A stretch of DNA of 64,000 nucleotides from assembly GCA_003254925.1 (NCBI GenBank), contig QANZ01008186.1:182615-246614 (forward strand). The letters run 5' to 3'. Position 1 is the stretch's first letter. The number at the start of each line of letters is the position of its first letter. This DNA is from Chamaecrista fasciculata (lineage: Eukaryota; Streptophyta; Magnoliopsida; Fabales; Fabaceae). Under the pieces are notes generated by a model, which saw only the letters and a program-made list of their open reading frames with translations, did not search any database and was not told where the DNA came from. Positions 23,525 through 35,994 of the stretch are shown here, in pieces. The position numbers were made by a program, and so were the translations under genes.

Positions 23525-24872
23525 AAGGTCGCCTGACCGGGGCACCCGTCTTAAGGTGCCCGAGGTGTGGGTAATGATCAAATTAATAATACTCAAGTCT
23601 TGCAAGTATTACTATATATTAAAATATAGTATAGATGCTAACCCAAGGTCGAATCTCTCGCGGAACTCAATGTGATGAGGTCTAAGAGAACTGTGATCGA
23701 TTAGAGGTGAAGTTTGTAGTTTTAATTGATAAAGTGATGATTATAAATTCGAATGATAAAGAACAATACTTGAGAGAAACCCTGGAGATGGACTATCATA
23801 GTTCATGAATGATAAAGAGGAGATAAATGATTTGCATCAAATAACCACATCCAATGATGTATTTAAGAACATAAATATTGATTATATAATTGAAGTGCAA
23901 TCCACCCTAGTTATAGGAAATGCTATCGTCATCTTCAAATATATAGCAATGAAAGCAATGACGAAAGATATAGATTTAGGATAAATAACTCAACCAACAC
24001 TTGGGAATATGAGAATTTGTCATTAACCTTTCAAAGTAATCTCTATATTTAGATCAGACCAATGAACAAATAGAGAAATTAATAAAAATCCTAAGAACTA
24101 TACTTTCTAATGTATCAACAATTCAACACATACCTATGAAGGAACTGAGAATACTCATAAATGCAAAACCAATATCCGGACTCCACATGAACAACATGAT
24201 GAACTCAAGTCACATCCTTGAGGTATTCCTCAAGTATCTACCTAATTAGTTACTCATGCTCTAGGCAGAGTAATTCCTAAGCTACTTCTATTGATTTCTT
24301 CTGTGCTCTGAGGGTGGAATGACAAGCTCTATTTATAGGCACGAAAATAGACTTGGGCCGCGGGTTGGGCCGGCGGCACAGGCTAGCGGCACAACGGAAT
24401 TTGCGGAATATTCCAACGGCATCTCAATATCTTGAATCCTAACCGTCCAAATCGTACCCTAGATTGCGTCTTTGCGTGTGCCGTGGGAATTCCTGGCGGC
24501 ACGGGCAACGGCTCATCCGATTTTTACGCTGAAGCTTATCTGCAGACGTCATACTGACTCAGAGGCGTGTGCCTTCACTTGTGCCGGCGGCACAGCCAAT
24601 GACACAAGCGAATCTTGTGCTTTTCATTATTTTCTCGTTAATTATAAATGAATCTCCTTTGGTTAGACCCTGTTTGGACATTTGAAACACTGAACAACCC
24701 ACTAAGTAGAACCTATTTATAAAATGCAATAAATAAATGCTAAATAATATATTTTATCCATTTTATTATGTCATAGCTTTGTGAAGCCCTTAATATATTA
24801 ATTGGTCTATTTGCAATAAATTATCATTATAAACATGTAAAAAGAAGACCAAATGACATGTCAATATTTGGG
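23525..24872. mobile_element. LTR-like insertion inside the LINE RNase H region
   Basis: This 1,348-bp block interrupts the RNase H reading stretch and is flanked by CTGAT at 23520-23524 and 24873-24877, a 5-bp duplication. It has no long frame. It resembles in size and flavour the solo LTR at 54699-56014: both have a 'gcaag' junction near one end followed by a 'cgaatctctcgcgg' or 'cccatcgagaa' stretch. A solo LTR is the best guess, but TG/CA ends are not evident. It includes a GC-rich 'ccggcggcaca' repeat near 24369 and 24585. Confidence 0.5.
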
Positions 24873-25126
24873 CTGATCACCGCCACAGCCAGCACCATTC
24901 GCCCCACCCCTACACAGACCATCAATGTTTAACTTGAGCCAGCCAACTGGAGACTTCTCCCAAGCAACCTCAATATTCGCACGCTGACTAGTGGAGTCGT
25001 CACAATTCAGCACCTCACTACACTGCTCATAATCAGAGATGAACCTTCTAATAAGCAAGTCAGGTCTCAAAGGTTTCACAAATGATGGATTATGAATATT
25101 AGCACACCTCCAATGCCAGATTTTCA

Positions 25127-25785
25127 GATTTGACCTTGCTTCACGTTTCCGACAATCGGACGATGATCGGGACTCCGATCAGGTTGAAATTTTGTGGGCA
25201 AGTAGCTGACATATTGTTCTTCATTTTGAACGGTGCAGAAAAATTTTGAAGGTCTGGAAGGTGGCGGTTTTGGTGAAGAATCGGACTATTTTTTCGGGAG
25301 TCCCTACACCGTTATGTTTCATCATTTTCAACGATAGGCCTTTCATCTGTTTTCTAATCGATCTGATTTCTGGTGAGCATGTTTGTGACTCTCTTTCATT
25401 CATTTAGAACGGTGGAGATTGCATTTGGATGGTTATAACGTTTTTCAGTTTGGATTCTAATCACAATTATCTCTCTTGTTTAGCTCTAGTTCATTTTTGA
25501 GTATGTTTGTGATTGAGCTATCATATTGTTTATCTCTCTTGTTTAGCTCTAGTTCATTTTTGATAGTGAATTTCATTTTATGGACAAGGTCACGTGGTTT
25601 TTATCCTTCACATTGGAGGAGTTTTTGCCACGTTAAATAATTCCCGTTGTTCTTATTTTTGTGCATTTTTATGTTGTGATTGTTGCTGTTTTTTGCTCTT
25701 CATTGCTCCTTTTAGGTTCATTCAAGAGGGGAAGATTTATTAATATTATTTTGATTTGCTTGGCATTATCATTATCTTCCAAACA
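25127..25785 (+). repeat. 5' LTR (partial) of the 25127-30724 Copia element
   Basis: It aligns with 30058-30724. It joins LINE sequence directly on its left, so no target duplication can be read there. Confidence 0.8.
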
Positions 25786-28700
25786 AAGTGGTATCAGAAC
25801 CTTGGTTTATTAGTTGATTGGGTTATATTGCTTGTTTGAACAATGGAGGAAAACTTGAGTAAAATGATTTGTTTCGATGGCACAAGCTATCACACTTGGA
25901 AAGGAAAGATGAAAGATCTTCTGTTTATTAAAAATTTGCATTTACCTTTTTTTTTGTGTACATATCTGCATTTACCTGTATTTGCTACCACTAAGCCCAA
26001 GTATAAGTGTGATGAAGAATGGGAGTTTGAGCATTTACAAGTATGTGGTTTTATTCGCCAATGGGTTGAAGATAATGTTTTGAATCATATTGTTATTGAT
26101 ACACATGCCAAGACTTTGTGGGAAAAACTTAAAACTCTATATGCTTCCAAGACCGATAATAATAAGTTGTTTTTGCTTAAGCAATCCATACGTTTGTAGT
26201 ACAAAGAAGGGAGCTCGGTACTTGACCATGTGAATGAATTCCAGGGTATCTTTGATCAGTTATCTGGTATGGTTGTGAAATTTGATGAGGATATTTTGGT
26301 ACTTTGGTTGTTGACTACACTTCCTGATTCTTGGGAGAACCTTAAGGTATCTTTGATAAACTCTGCTCCTGATGGTATTGTGACCATGCAGTATGTGAAG
26401 AGTGGTATTATGAATGAGGAAGTAAGAAGAAGAACTCAGGGGACTTCCACATCACAGTCAGATATCTTGGTTACTGAAAGTAGAGGGAGAAGTAAAAATA
26501 AGAGTCAAGCTAACAGAGGCAAGAGCAGGAGTAAATCAAACCCAAAATTTAAAAACCTTGAATGTCATTATTGTGAAAAGACTGGGCACATCAAGAAGTA
26601 TTGTTTCAAGTTGAAAAGGGCTGAAAAAGGCAAACAAGAGAAGAAGGGTAATGATAATAATAATGATCGGGTCGCCGTTACTGCTTCAGTTAATTTGGTT
26701 GTTGTTCATGATGAAGATATGATTAATGTTGCTAGCAGTGAGATTCTTAGGGTACTTGATAGTGGTGCAGCTCACCATGTTTCTTCAAGGAAGGAATTCT
26801 TAACTTCCTATACTCCAGGTGCTTTTGGAGTTTAAGGATGGGTAATGAGTCAGCATCCAAGGTATTGGGCATTGACACAGTGAACTTGGAGACTAACAGT
26901 GGAATGAAGCTAGTACTCAAGAATGTTAAACATGCACCGAATATGAGAGTGAATTTGATTTCAGTTGACAAGTTGAGTGATAATGGATATGCCAGCAATT
27001 TTCTGAATCAATGTGCAGTTTCTAAGGGGTCATTAATTGTGGCTACAGGGTTTAAAGCTTTAGGCTTATATTGGTTACAGGCCATCATCCCTACAAGCCT
27101 TGTGAATGCAGTTGTGAGTGATAGCTCTTCAGAGTTATGGCACAAGAGACTAAGTCACATAAGTGAGAAGGGATTGAATATTCTAGCTAGGAAGAACATG
27201 CTTCTTGGGCTGAATGGTGTACAACTAGACACTTGTGACCATTTCTTGGTAGGGAAAATAAAAGTTTCTTTCAAACTTCACCCTCCTTCTAGGAAGGAGG
27301 AATTACTTGAGCTGGTACACTCAGATGTGTGTGGTCCTTTGAAGGAAAAGTCCTTTGGTGGTGCACAATATTTTGTGACTTTTATTGATGATCATTCAAT
27401 GAAACTTTGGGTTCGTGTCATGAAGTCTAAGGATCAAGTGCTCAGTGCATTTAAAGAGTCTCATGTTTATGCTGAGAGAGAGACTGGCAAAAACATGAAA
27501 TGTGTTCGCACTGATAATGGAGGTTAATATTGTGGTCCATTTGATGCATATTGCAAAGAGCAAGGTATCAGACAACATAAGACTCCTCCTAAGACTCCTC
27601 AGTTGAATGGTTTGGCAGAAAGGATGAACCAAACTTTGATTGAAAGAGTTCGGTGTTTGCTTTCAGATGCTTAATTGTCTAATTCTTTTTGGGGTGAGAC
27701 ATTGTATGCAGTTGCTCATATTATTAATCTAACTCCTACCATTGCTTTGCAAAATGATGTACCTGATAACTTCTGTATGGTAAGAAGTCTTCTTATGACC
27801 ATCTCCGGGTATTTGGCTACAAATGCTTTGTTTATGTTCCTAAAGATGAGAGGTCCAACTTAGATGCCAATAAAAGACAATGTATCTTCATTGGTTATGA
27901 CCAGGATGAGTTTGGTTATCGGTGTTATGACCCCGTTGAGAAGAAACTTGTCAGAAGTCGTGATGTTGTCTTTGTAGAAGATCAAACTATTGAAGTTATT
28001 GGCAAGGCTGAAAAGTCAAAGTCTCAAGCTGAAAACTTGGTTGATTTGGATCTGGCTTCTTCAGCTCCTGTGCTTGACGTAGTTGAAGCTGAAGATCAAG
28101 CTAATGTTCAGGATGACACTCAAGATGCAGATGAGGTTACCATTCCTGCAGATGAGGTAATTGATGATCGTTATGAGGTTCTTGGTGAGCAACAAGAAGT
28201 TCCACTCAGGAGGTCTACTAGAGGATCTAAACCATCTACTAGGTACTCACCTAGTGAATATGTGTTGTTGACAGATTCAGAGGAACCTGAATGCTACCAG
28301 GAAGCTATTGAGAGTGAGCAGAAGGTGAAATGGATTTCAGCAATAAAAGATGAAATGTAGTCTTTGTATGATAATGAAACCTTTGAACTTGTCAAGCTTC
28401 CTAAAGATAGAAAAGCCTTAAAGAACAAGTGGATCCATAGGGTGAAGCATGAAGAGAGTTCATCATCTCCAATATATAAAGTTAGATTAGTTGTAAAGGG
28501 CTGAAGTTAGAAGAAGGGAGTTGATTTTGAGGAGATTTTCTCACCAGTTGTTAAGATGTCTTCTATTCGAGTTATCTTGAGTTTGGTTGGTATTTTTGAT
28601 TTAGAGCTTGAGCAAATGGATGTGAAAATTGTTTTCCTCCATGGTGACTTGGAGAAGGAGATTTATATGGAGTAACCTAAATGTTTCATGGAGAAAGGAA

Positions 28701-29861
28701 AAGAAAACTATGTTTGTAAGTTGAAGAAGAGCTTGTATGGTTTGAAACAAGCTCCAAGGAAATGGTATAAGAAGTTCGAGTTGATCATGGTTCAACAAGG
28801 CTACGAGAAGACTATTTCTGACCATTGTGTTTTTGTGTAAAAGTTTACTGACAATGATTTCATCATTTTGTTGCTATATGTTGATGATATGCTCATTGTA
28901 GGTTTGAATTTTTTGAGAATTTAGAATTTGAAGGGAGAGCTGAGTAAGTTCTTTTTATGAAAGATTTCGGACCAGCAAAGCAGTTTCTTGGCATAAGAAT
29001 CACTCATGACAGGAAATGTAAGACGTTATGGCTTTCGAAGGAAAAGTACATTGAGAAGGTACTATAGCGGTTCAATATGGCTAAGGCCAAAGCTGTAAGT
29101 ACACTGCTTCCTACATCTCTCAAATTAAGTGTGAAGCAGTCTCCTAAGGAGCAAGAGGAAGAATACTTGCAAAAGGTCCCTTATGCTTCAGCTGTAGGGA
29201 GTTTCATATATGTTATGGTTTGTACAAGGCCAGATTTAGCTCATGCAGTTGGTGTAGTTAGTAGATTTTTTTCTAATCTAGGAAAGGAGCACTGGAATGC
29301 AGTGAAGTGGATTTTGAGGTATCTCCGGGGCACTTCTAGTTTAAAGTTGTGTTTTGGGACTGAAAAATCTATTCTATGTGGTTATACAGATTCTGATATG
29401 GCTGGAGATGTTGATTCTAGAAAGTCTAATTCTAGATATTTGGTTACCTTTGCAGGGGGAGCTGTATCATGGCAATCCAGGTTGCAAAAGTGCATTTCTC
29501 TATCTACTACAGAAGCCAAGTTCATTGCAGCTATTGAAGCATGCAAGGAGTTGTTGTGAATGAAAAAGTTCTTAAAAAAACTTGGGTTTACGCAAAAGAG
29601 GTATGTATTACTTTGTGATAGTCGGAGTACTATTCATCTTAGTAAGAACCCTACTTTCCATGGTAAGTCAATGCATATTAATGTGAGGTACCATTGGATT
29701 TGTGATGTTCTGGATTCTAAGTTTGTTGACCTGGAAAAGATAGATACTGAGGATAATGATGCAGATATGTGTACAATGGCTCTACCAAGAATGAAATTTG
29801 AATCATGCAGATTGGTTGTCGGTTTGGCAATTTCTTCCACATAGTCGTGAAGGGGGAGAAT

Positions 29862-30724
29862 TGTTGGGTATTTGGGTTCCCTCCAATATGGTAAAATCTA
29901 ATCTTGTGAGGTCCACTTGCTTAAGCCCATTAGGGCTATTTTTGTCTTTTCATTCTCTTGCAAGCTAAATCACTAAAACCTTAGAGTAGCAAATTTGAGA
30001 GAGAGAATCACATTATTTCAAAAACACAAAGGAGAGGAGAGATTATTCATTTTTCAAATTTGACCTTGCTCCACGTTTCTGGCAATCGGACGGTGATCGG
30101 AACTCCGATCAGGCTGAAATTGTGTGGGCAAGTAGTTGAAATATTGTTCTTCATTTTGAACGGTGCAGATCAGTTTTGAACGTCTAGAAGGTGGTGTTTT
30201 TGGTGAAGAATTAGACTGTTTTTCGGGGCATCCCTACAAAGTTATGTTTCATCGTTTTCAACGATCGGCCTTTCATTCGTTGTTTAATCGAGCTGAGTTT
30301 TGGTGAGCATGTTCGTGACTCTCTGTTCTTCATTCGGAACGGTGATGATTGCATTTGGACGGTTATAACATTGTCAGTTTCGATTCTAATCACAGCTTAT
30401 CTCTCTTGTTTAGCTCTAGTTCGTTTTGGAGTTTGTTTGTGATTGAGCTATCATATTGGTTCACTTGTGGCTTGCTGAATGTTTGTAAGACATTGTTGAT
30501 GATAGTGGATTTAATTTTCTGGAAAAGGTCCTGTGGTTTTTATCCTTCACATTGGAGGAGCTTTTGCCACGTTAAATAATTCCCGATGGTCTTGTTTTTG
30601 TGCATTTTTATGTTGTGGTTGTTGTTGTTTTTTGCTCTTCATTGCTCCTATTAGGTTCATTCAAATGGGGAAGATTTATTAATAGTGTTTTGGTTTGCTT
30701 GGCATTATCATTTTCTTCCCAACA
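29862..30724 (+). repeat. 3' LTR of the 25127-30724 Copia element
   Basis: 863 bp, from TGTTGGGTATTTGGG to TTCTTCCCAACA, directly after the purine tract. Confidence 0.85.
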
Positions 30725-31980
30725 ACTTTACATTTCAACACTTCAAACAACCATTTCTGTATGTATCATAATTCTATAGGATCTTATCTTGTGTGTTAAA
30801 ATGAGAGGTTAATCTATTGTTAGAGTTAAATTTTTAGGTTACTTATCTCACTCATCGAAATGTCTACAAAGCAGTGAGAAGATTAATTACTGTTATTGCC
30901 AATAAATAACTTTAAAAAAAAAAGACAAAAGAGTGATGATAAAGCTGCTGAAATTAGAAAACAAAATAAAGAAAAATAGAGAGGAATGTAGTCGCATTTG
31001 GTTGTTCTATTTATATAATATATTCACTCTTTAACTTCAGAGAATTTATACGTTAGGCAAACTGCCACTTCTATGTTTATGTGACAAGGGCAGAATATAA
31101 TGATTAATGAATAACTCGACAAAGTTGAGGGACGAAATAAAAATAAAAAGTATTATGTGAATTAAGATTTAAGAGGTGGAGATGATAATTTAGCATTATG
31201 TTAGTTAAGACAAGGACAATTTCTTCTTTTGGAAGCTCAAAGCAAAGCAAAGAAAAGAAAAAATTTACTAGTAACTTAGAGTTGCGTTTGGTACATTTTG
31301 ATCTCATATGTCGTAATATAGTAGATGTCGTGGTATGTGATGTTATAATATAAGATACGTGATATTTATAATACTAACGTTTGATATATCAATTGTAGAT
31401 ATAAAAAATGTAAGATGCATATGTTTAGTATTCTCTAATGAATAACATCAATTTCTTTAAATTTTTATTTTTATCCCTATTAACATTTTAAAAACATATA
31501 TTGATATTTTTAAAATAAATATGTAAATAATTATACAAAAAATATATTCCTTTATATTATATACTAAAAAAATATTATTTTATGATACTAATAAATAATT
31601 AAATTATTATAATACAATAAAGAGTAATTTTCATATATTTTGATTATTAATGGACAAATTAGTTGACTCGGTATAAATTTAGCGACCAAATAATAAGTTT
31701 TATAAGAAAATCGACAAAAAAAAGGTAAGTGTAAGATTGAAACTTTAATTGAAAAATGCCCTAACAAACCTTGTCATCTTAGATAATATAGTTTTTGTAT
31801 TGTTATAAGATCATACCTTTTTGTTGTCATCTGATGATAGAATGTTAATGTCAACGTATGACGATATCATGACGTTAACAAACGCCAAAGGTCCAAGATA
31901 CTATAGTACTATATAAGATGGTAAGCATGAGATCCCTTAAGTTTCATTGAATCAACAATTAAGTCTCTAAAAATTAGAAA
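30725..31980. other. Intergenic, no gene seen; one foldback half-arm
   Basis: The stretch is AT-rich. Around 31620-31720 there is a half-arm of the K family ('gacaaattagttgactcggt', 'gcgaccaaataataag'). I found no coding sequence. Confidence 0.45.
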
Positions 31981-32438
31981 GGCTTAAGTGCACTTTTGGT
32001 CCCATAACTTTGATAAAGGTTTCAATTTGGTCCCATAACTTTTTTTGTTGCAATTTTGGTCCCATAACTTTGTCAAAGGTCTCAATTTGGTCCCATAACT
32101 TTTTTTGTTACAATTTTGGTCCCATAACTTTTGAAAACGTCTCACCGTTGGTCCTAATACTGATTTCTATCCATTATCTGCCGCTGAAGATGATATGACA
32201 TACTGAGTTGGATGATTAAGTGGCAAATATGGGTGAAGTTATGGGACGAATAGAAATCAGCTTGGGACCAACGATGAGACGATTTTAGAAGTTATGGGAC
32301 CAAAATTGCAACAAAAAAAGTTATGGGACCAAATTGAGACCTTTGTCAAAGTTATGGGACTGAAATTGCAACAAAAAAAGTTATGGGACCAAATTGAAAC
32401 CTTTGCTAAAGTTATGGGACCAAAAGTGCACTTTAGCC
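31981..32438. mobile_element. Foldback (Mutator-type) element, family C
   Basis: This 458-bp inverted repeat has ends GGCTTAAGTGCACTTTTGG and the inverse of GGCTAAAGTGCACTTTTGG. GGTCCC cores lie at 31998, 32029, 32058, 32089 and 32118, giving steps of 31, 29, 31 and 29. An exact 9-bp duplication AATTAGAAA lies at 31972-31980 and 32439-32447. It is non-coding. Confidence 0.85.
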
Positions 32439-32447
32439 AATTAGAAA

Positions 32448-33268
32448 TATAACTCGATCCGTGATTTTTTATAATCATTAACTATTTAGTATTTAGTCTG
32501 TCCCTCATACGATCTTTGTTAGCTAACAATCAACATAAATGTTAATTGCTTACATGACTATATTAAATGTCATTATATCATCTTACTTAGCTGAAAAATC
32601 ACACCGAAACCTAAACTAAAGTATCACTATTTTCACTAGCTTTAAACCGATAAAATAGTGAGATTCAGACTGAAACTCATTGTGACCATTCTTTTTATAT
32701 TTGTAACTTATATTTAGAGGAAAAATAAAAGACAAAAGATTGACCCCAATTGTGACCATATTTTTGGATCTTAGTTGTTGCAATTGCAAAATAAAGGGCA
32801 TTGATGTATGACATTTAGCGGTGACACATGAGTATTTAATAGACATGTTCCTTAAGTAATAAAGACTTTTGGGAGTAACTAGTTGATGTTTGTAATCATT
32901 GATGGATTAAATAGTGTATTTTCATTTTTTCGGGAGTAAATCATTGAAAGTGTAAAAATTGAGAGGTTAAATAACAGATTTTCTCCAAAGAAAAAGCAAT
33001 CACTATCAAGTATCAACTCTGATATTTACTAAAATTAATTAATTAATTAATTACCACATGAACGAAACTACGAACGAGGCTCAACTAGCATGAAATGGCA
33101 TCGAAAGGCCAATATGCAATGTTTTTTGCACAAATCCAAAATTCACTTAGATAAGAATGTACGGAAACCAAAGTAAAGAAGAATCACCTAACACAACAAA
33201 CACTGTCAAATACTCATTACACCAACAAACTCCATTAATGGCATAGCCATATAGGTATATTATATTAG
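32448..33268. other. Intergenic, no gene seen
   Basis: AT-rich sequence without convincing coding stretches or recognisable repeats. Confidence 0.4.
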
Positions 33269-33557
33269 AGTAAATTACACTTTGGTATGTAGTCTGACTC
33301 TATTTTATTTTGGTACCCTGTGGTTTGAAACCTGGCACTTTGGTACCTTGTGGTATTCTCCATTAACACTTTTGTACCCTTTAGAGTTATTTTGTAATTT
33401 TAACCATAATAAATTTTTCAAAAATTACATATTGACCCCAATTTTTTTAAAGTTTTCATTTTAGTCCCTGGATAATATGTATCCAGAGACATATTTGTAA
33501 TTTTTTGAAAATTTTTTGGGGTCAATATGTAATTCTTGCAAAATTTGTTATGGTTAA
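33269..33557. mobile_element. Foldback element, family A copy 3, partial
   Basis: The left arm is a clear family A arm (taaattacactttggta, ggtaccctgtggtttgaaac, ggtattctccattaacac). The inner part of the right arm is present up to 'gttatggttaa', but the outer GGTACC part is missing. No target duplication is visible. Confidence 0.65.
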
Positions 33558-34045
33558 CAAATAATTTTAAAATCATTGCATTTGTTTTATCATGAAATGA
33601 TGAGAGAAACACTTTCTGAACCGATTTGAAATTGTTTATAATGGGGCCCCAATTAGACTGAGAAAATACTCATCTGAAACAACATGTATGTAGCTTTAAA
33701 TTTATTGTACTCGAATTTGAAACAAGAGAGATATTACAATTGACAACGTACTCAATAGTTTATACTTTATGACCAATTTGAAATTGTTTAGGACAAATTT
33801 AAAATCTACCACATACATTTGGACCAATTTATTAGAGTTTTGACTTATCTATAATATTGCTCTTCTCTTTTCTTGTTCGATTTTCATTTCCATTTATTGC
33901 ACCGCAACAACTGAATGGAAAACATGAACCTAATTCCTATTACTGCAAAAAGTCAAAGTTTGTTTTCTTTTTCTCATTTTACATTAAACACTGCAGCCAA
34001 AAGCAACATTAATTGATCCTACCGACACTAACAACATAAATTAAT
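33558..34045. other. Intergenic, no gene seen
   Basis: AT-rich sequence without a recognisable feature. Confidence 0.4.
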
Positions 34046-34406
34046 AAGAAAACTTATTATTTATTTTGAGAATTTATATCGAGTTAATTAATCATTTTAT
34101 AAATAATAAAAAATACATAATTTATTTCTTAAAATATTTTAATTATTAACTATTTTAATCCTTAAAGATGATTTAATCTATAAGTTTAAATTGATTTTAT
34201 ACATTTTTATTTAAGAATTTATATTAAATTAATATTTTTTAATTCTTGAATTTAAACTAAATTTTTTACTTTTGATCCCTGACTTTGACCCAGAGTCCAA
34301 ATTGTGATGACTACAATAATTCAGGGACTAAATCGTATATTTTATTCAAACATGGATTGATTAGTTGATTTAGTATAAATTCAGAGACTAAATATTAGAT
34401 GTTCTC
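34046..34406. mobile_element. Foldback element, family K copy 2
   Basis: The ends AAGAAAACTTATTATTT and the inverse of GAGAACATCTAATATTT match the K family. The flanks TAAATTAAT and TAAATTTAA agree at seven of nine positions. The arms are more diverged than in the copy at 20857. It lies about 200 bases beyond the 3' end of the CLE gene. Confidence 0.5.
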
Positions 34407-34610
34407 TAAATTTAATAATAATAATACAATAGAAAGAAACTTGTCTATTAAAAATATATCAAAAGTTAAAAAAAAAATAAAATCACAAATTCTCAGAAGA
34501 ATTAAAAAAGGGTGGAGGAAAAGCATACAGGGAACTGAGGGAAGTAATCAAAGAAAAAGAAAATTCTATTATATATATATATAATTATATATACATATAT
34601 AGACACCTAC

Positions 34611-34856
34611 TTATCTGTTATGTAAAGGATTGGGACCAGTGTAGATTCTTCTTTTTTGATCAGCAAGTACTGAAGCTTGAGTGCCATCACGATGTTCATC
34701 ACCTTTAGTAAGAGTTTTTGGCTTTGGTTGAAGAGGAATAGAGGCAGAGTTAGAGTTAAAGTTAAAGGTGTGAAATTTTGCATAGGGAAAGAAGAGAAGA
34801 AGAAGAAGAAGAAGGAGTGTGTGAGAGAGAGAAAAAGAAAAACCTATGAGCCTCAT
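34611..34856 (-). CDS. CLE-family signalling peptide precursor (CLE22-like)
   Basis: This single-exon gene encodes 81 residues. CLE proteins are secreted precursors cut to 12-13-residue peptides that are read by leucine-rich-repeat receptor kinases and control meristem and vascular cell fate. The N-terminus (MRLIGFSFSLSHTLLLLLLL...) is a strong signal peptide of about 26 residues. The middle is a variable hydrophilic stretch. The C-terminus holds the CLE box RRIYTGPNPLHN at residues 69-80, followed by one Arg and the stop. This is close to the known CLE22 box RRVFTGPNPLHN. Position 4 is Tyr instead of the common Pro, while Pro7 (hydroxylated in this family) is kept. Downstream lies foldback K copy 2. 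The putative 5' leader holds an (AT)n run just before the ATG and a pyrimidine-rich CTT tract. Family assignment is confident; expression is unproven. Confidence 0.88.
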   Translation of the reverse strand: MRLIGFSFSLSHTLLLLLLLLFFPYAKFHTFNFNSNSASIPLQPKPKTLTKGDEHRDGTQASVLADQKRRIYTGPNPLHNR

Positions 34857-35240
34857 AGAGATATATATATATATATATAATTTTTTGGAATTGGCTCAAA
34901 ACCCCATAAAGGAAAGAAAATGGAAGAAAGGGGAGATGAAAAAGAAGAAGAAGAAGAAAAGAAAAGAAAGGATAAAATGAATTTGGAAGGAGGGAAAATA
35001 ACAATAATAATTGTTATTACATAAAATATCTGAAATTTTGATGATGAGTATGTGAATTGAAACTCCTTGAATGTAGTTTTGTTGTTGATGTGTGTGTGTA
35101 CTTTTTGTTGGTTGAGGAGTGAGCTCTGAAAATTAGAAGGGGTGTGAATGAGAAGAGTCAAAATGCTTTGGGGTTGATGCGTTGATGTAAATAAATGTGG
35201 TGGCAGAGTGACCCGAGTCTTTGTGTAACTGTGTAGGTTT
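34857..35240 (-). promoter_or_regulatory. Probable 5' leader and promoter of the CLE gene
   Basis: Read towards the gene, there is a TC-rich tract with CTT repeats (about 34940-34975) and an (AT)n run at about 34861-34878 directly before the ATG. Pyrimidine-rich leaders are common in plant genes. I see no clear TATA box at a certain distance, so no start site is proposed. Confidence 0.35.
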
Positions 35241-35304
35241 GGGAAAGAACACTAAAAAGTAAAAAACTTTAGGCCAAAGTTCCAATGTTTTTTTTTTTTT
35301 TTTT

Positions 35305-35745
35305 GGCCAAAGTCCTAATTTGATCCTATATCTTTTACTCAGTGCCTAGTTTAGTCTCATTTTTTTTAATTGCACTTTTAGTTTCTTATCTTTTGGTCAG
35401 GTCTCAATTTTGATCCCAAACTATTGAGTACGGTCATATTTTGGTCGTTTTGAGTTCAACTGTAATGAGTTCAGAGCTATGTATTGTTCTAAAGAGTATT
35501 ATCTCTATCTAGTTGTGGTTATCGGCAAACAAGGTCAAATCGGTCCTGAAAGTAGATCACTTGTTTCACGGTCAAACAAACAAAATTAATCATATATCTC
35601 TCGTTTCAAGTTCGAACGTGACGAATTCAAATCTACGAGTTACTCTTAACAAGTCCTTTGAACTTGAAATTAAAGATAAGAGAAATATGATCAAATTCAA
35701 TAGTTTGGTACCAAAATAAAATATTGTGCAAATATTTAATTAGGA
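35305..35745. repeat. Partial or chimeric foldback arm (J/I-like)
   Basis: It starts GGCCAAAGTCCTAATTTG with the first core (GATCC) 17 bases in and the next 31 bases later, as in family J. It then runs into family I-like sequence (gagtactttctc-, tcacggtcaaacaa-type words) without a matching closing arm. Confidence 0.5.
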
Positions 35746-35994
35746 CCGGTTGTTCTTTAACAAATACTTTAATGACATTTGTTAGCTAAACCCATATAAG
35801 TAAAAATATATAAATTACTATAGTTTCATGTTATATTTGATAAAAATAATCATGAGTTAAAATTTCAATTTTTTTAAAACCCTAATAAAATATTTAAGAT
35901 TTATTTAAAATAAATGAAACATTTGGTATCAAAATTAAACTTCATATAAATATATAGAATGAATTATGCGTGTTTATTTTATTATTTAATTTAA

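Larger units (their letters stand above)
22981..25126 (-). mobile_element. LINE 3' end with RNase H domain, minus strand, split by an insertion
   Basis: The minus strand shows a plant L1-type RNase H region in two pieces. The upstream piece at about 24878-25124 includes VGWLKLNIDGLCRGGANGAG. The downstream piece at about 23098-23519 includes FLGICSVLQGEAWGLHEGIQ, ADKLQVACDSE and, in a shifted frame, IRHRWREANVCANFLVGFAC. Between them lies the 23525-24872 insertion. The 3' end runs through a gap of 52 N to a 'GGCCC...TTTTTACC' plus poly(A) tail (T-run at 22984-22996 on the plus strand). The frame is broken. It meets the Copia element at about 25127. Confidence 0.7.
25127..30724 (+). mobile_element. 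LTR retrotransposon, Copia-type (Tnt1/Tork-like), plus strand, broken
   Basis: This is a fossil element. The left LTR is 25127-25785 and the right LTR is 29862-30724. The right LTR has perfect TGTTGGG/CCCAACA ends, and the left LTR is the shorter of the two. The primer-binding site 'tggtatcagaac' follows the left LTR. Parts in order: gag with a CCHC knuckle (about 25843-26640), protease (about 26750), integrase (about 27100-27700), reverse transcriptase with YVDDM (about 28400-29050), RNase H (about 29100-29840), then a purine tract 'gaagggggagaat'. It carries roughly a dozen breaks. The LTRs differ at about one site in ten by eye, suggesting an age of a few million years. Confidence 0.9.

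Noticed and set aside
31981-32438. Regularly spaced repeats that might suggest a CRISPR array
   Set aside because: The spacing alternates between 31 and 29, the units form inverted arms, and the host is a plant. It is a foldback transposon.
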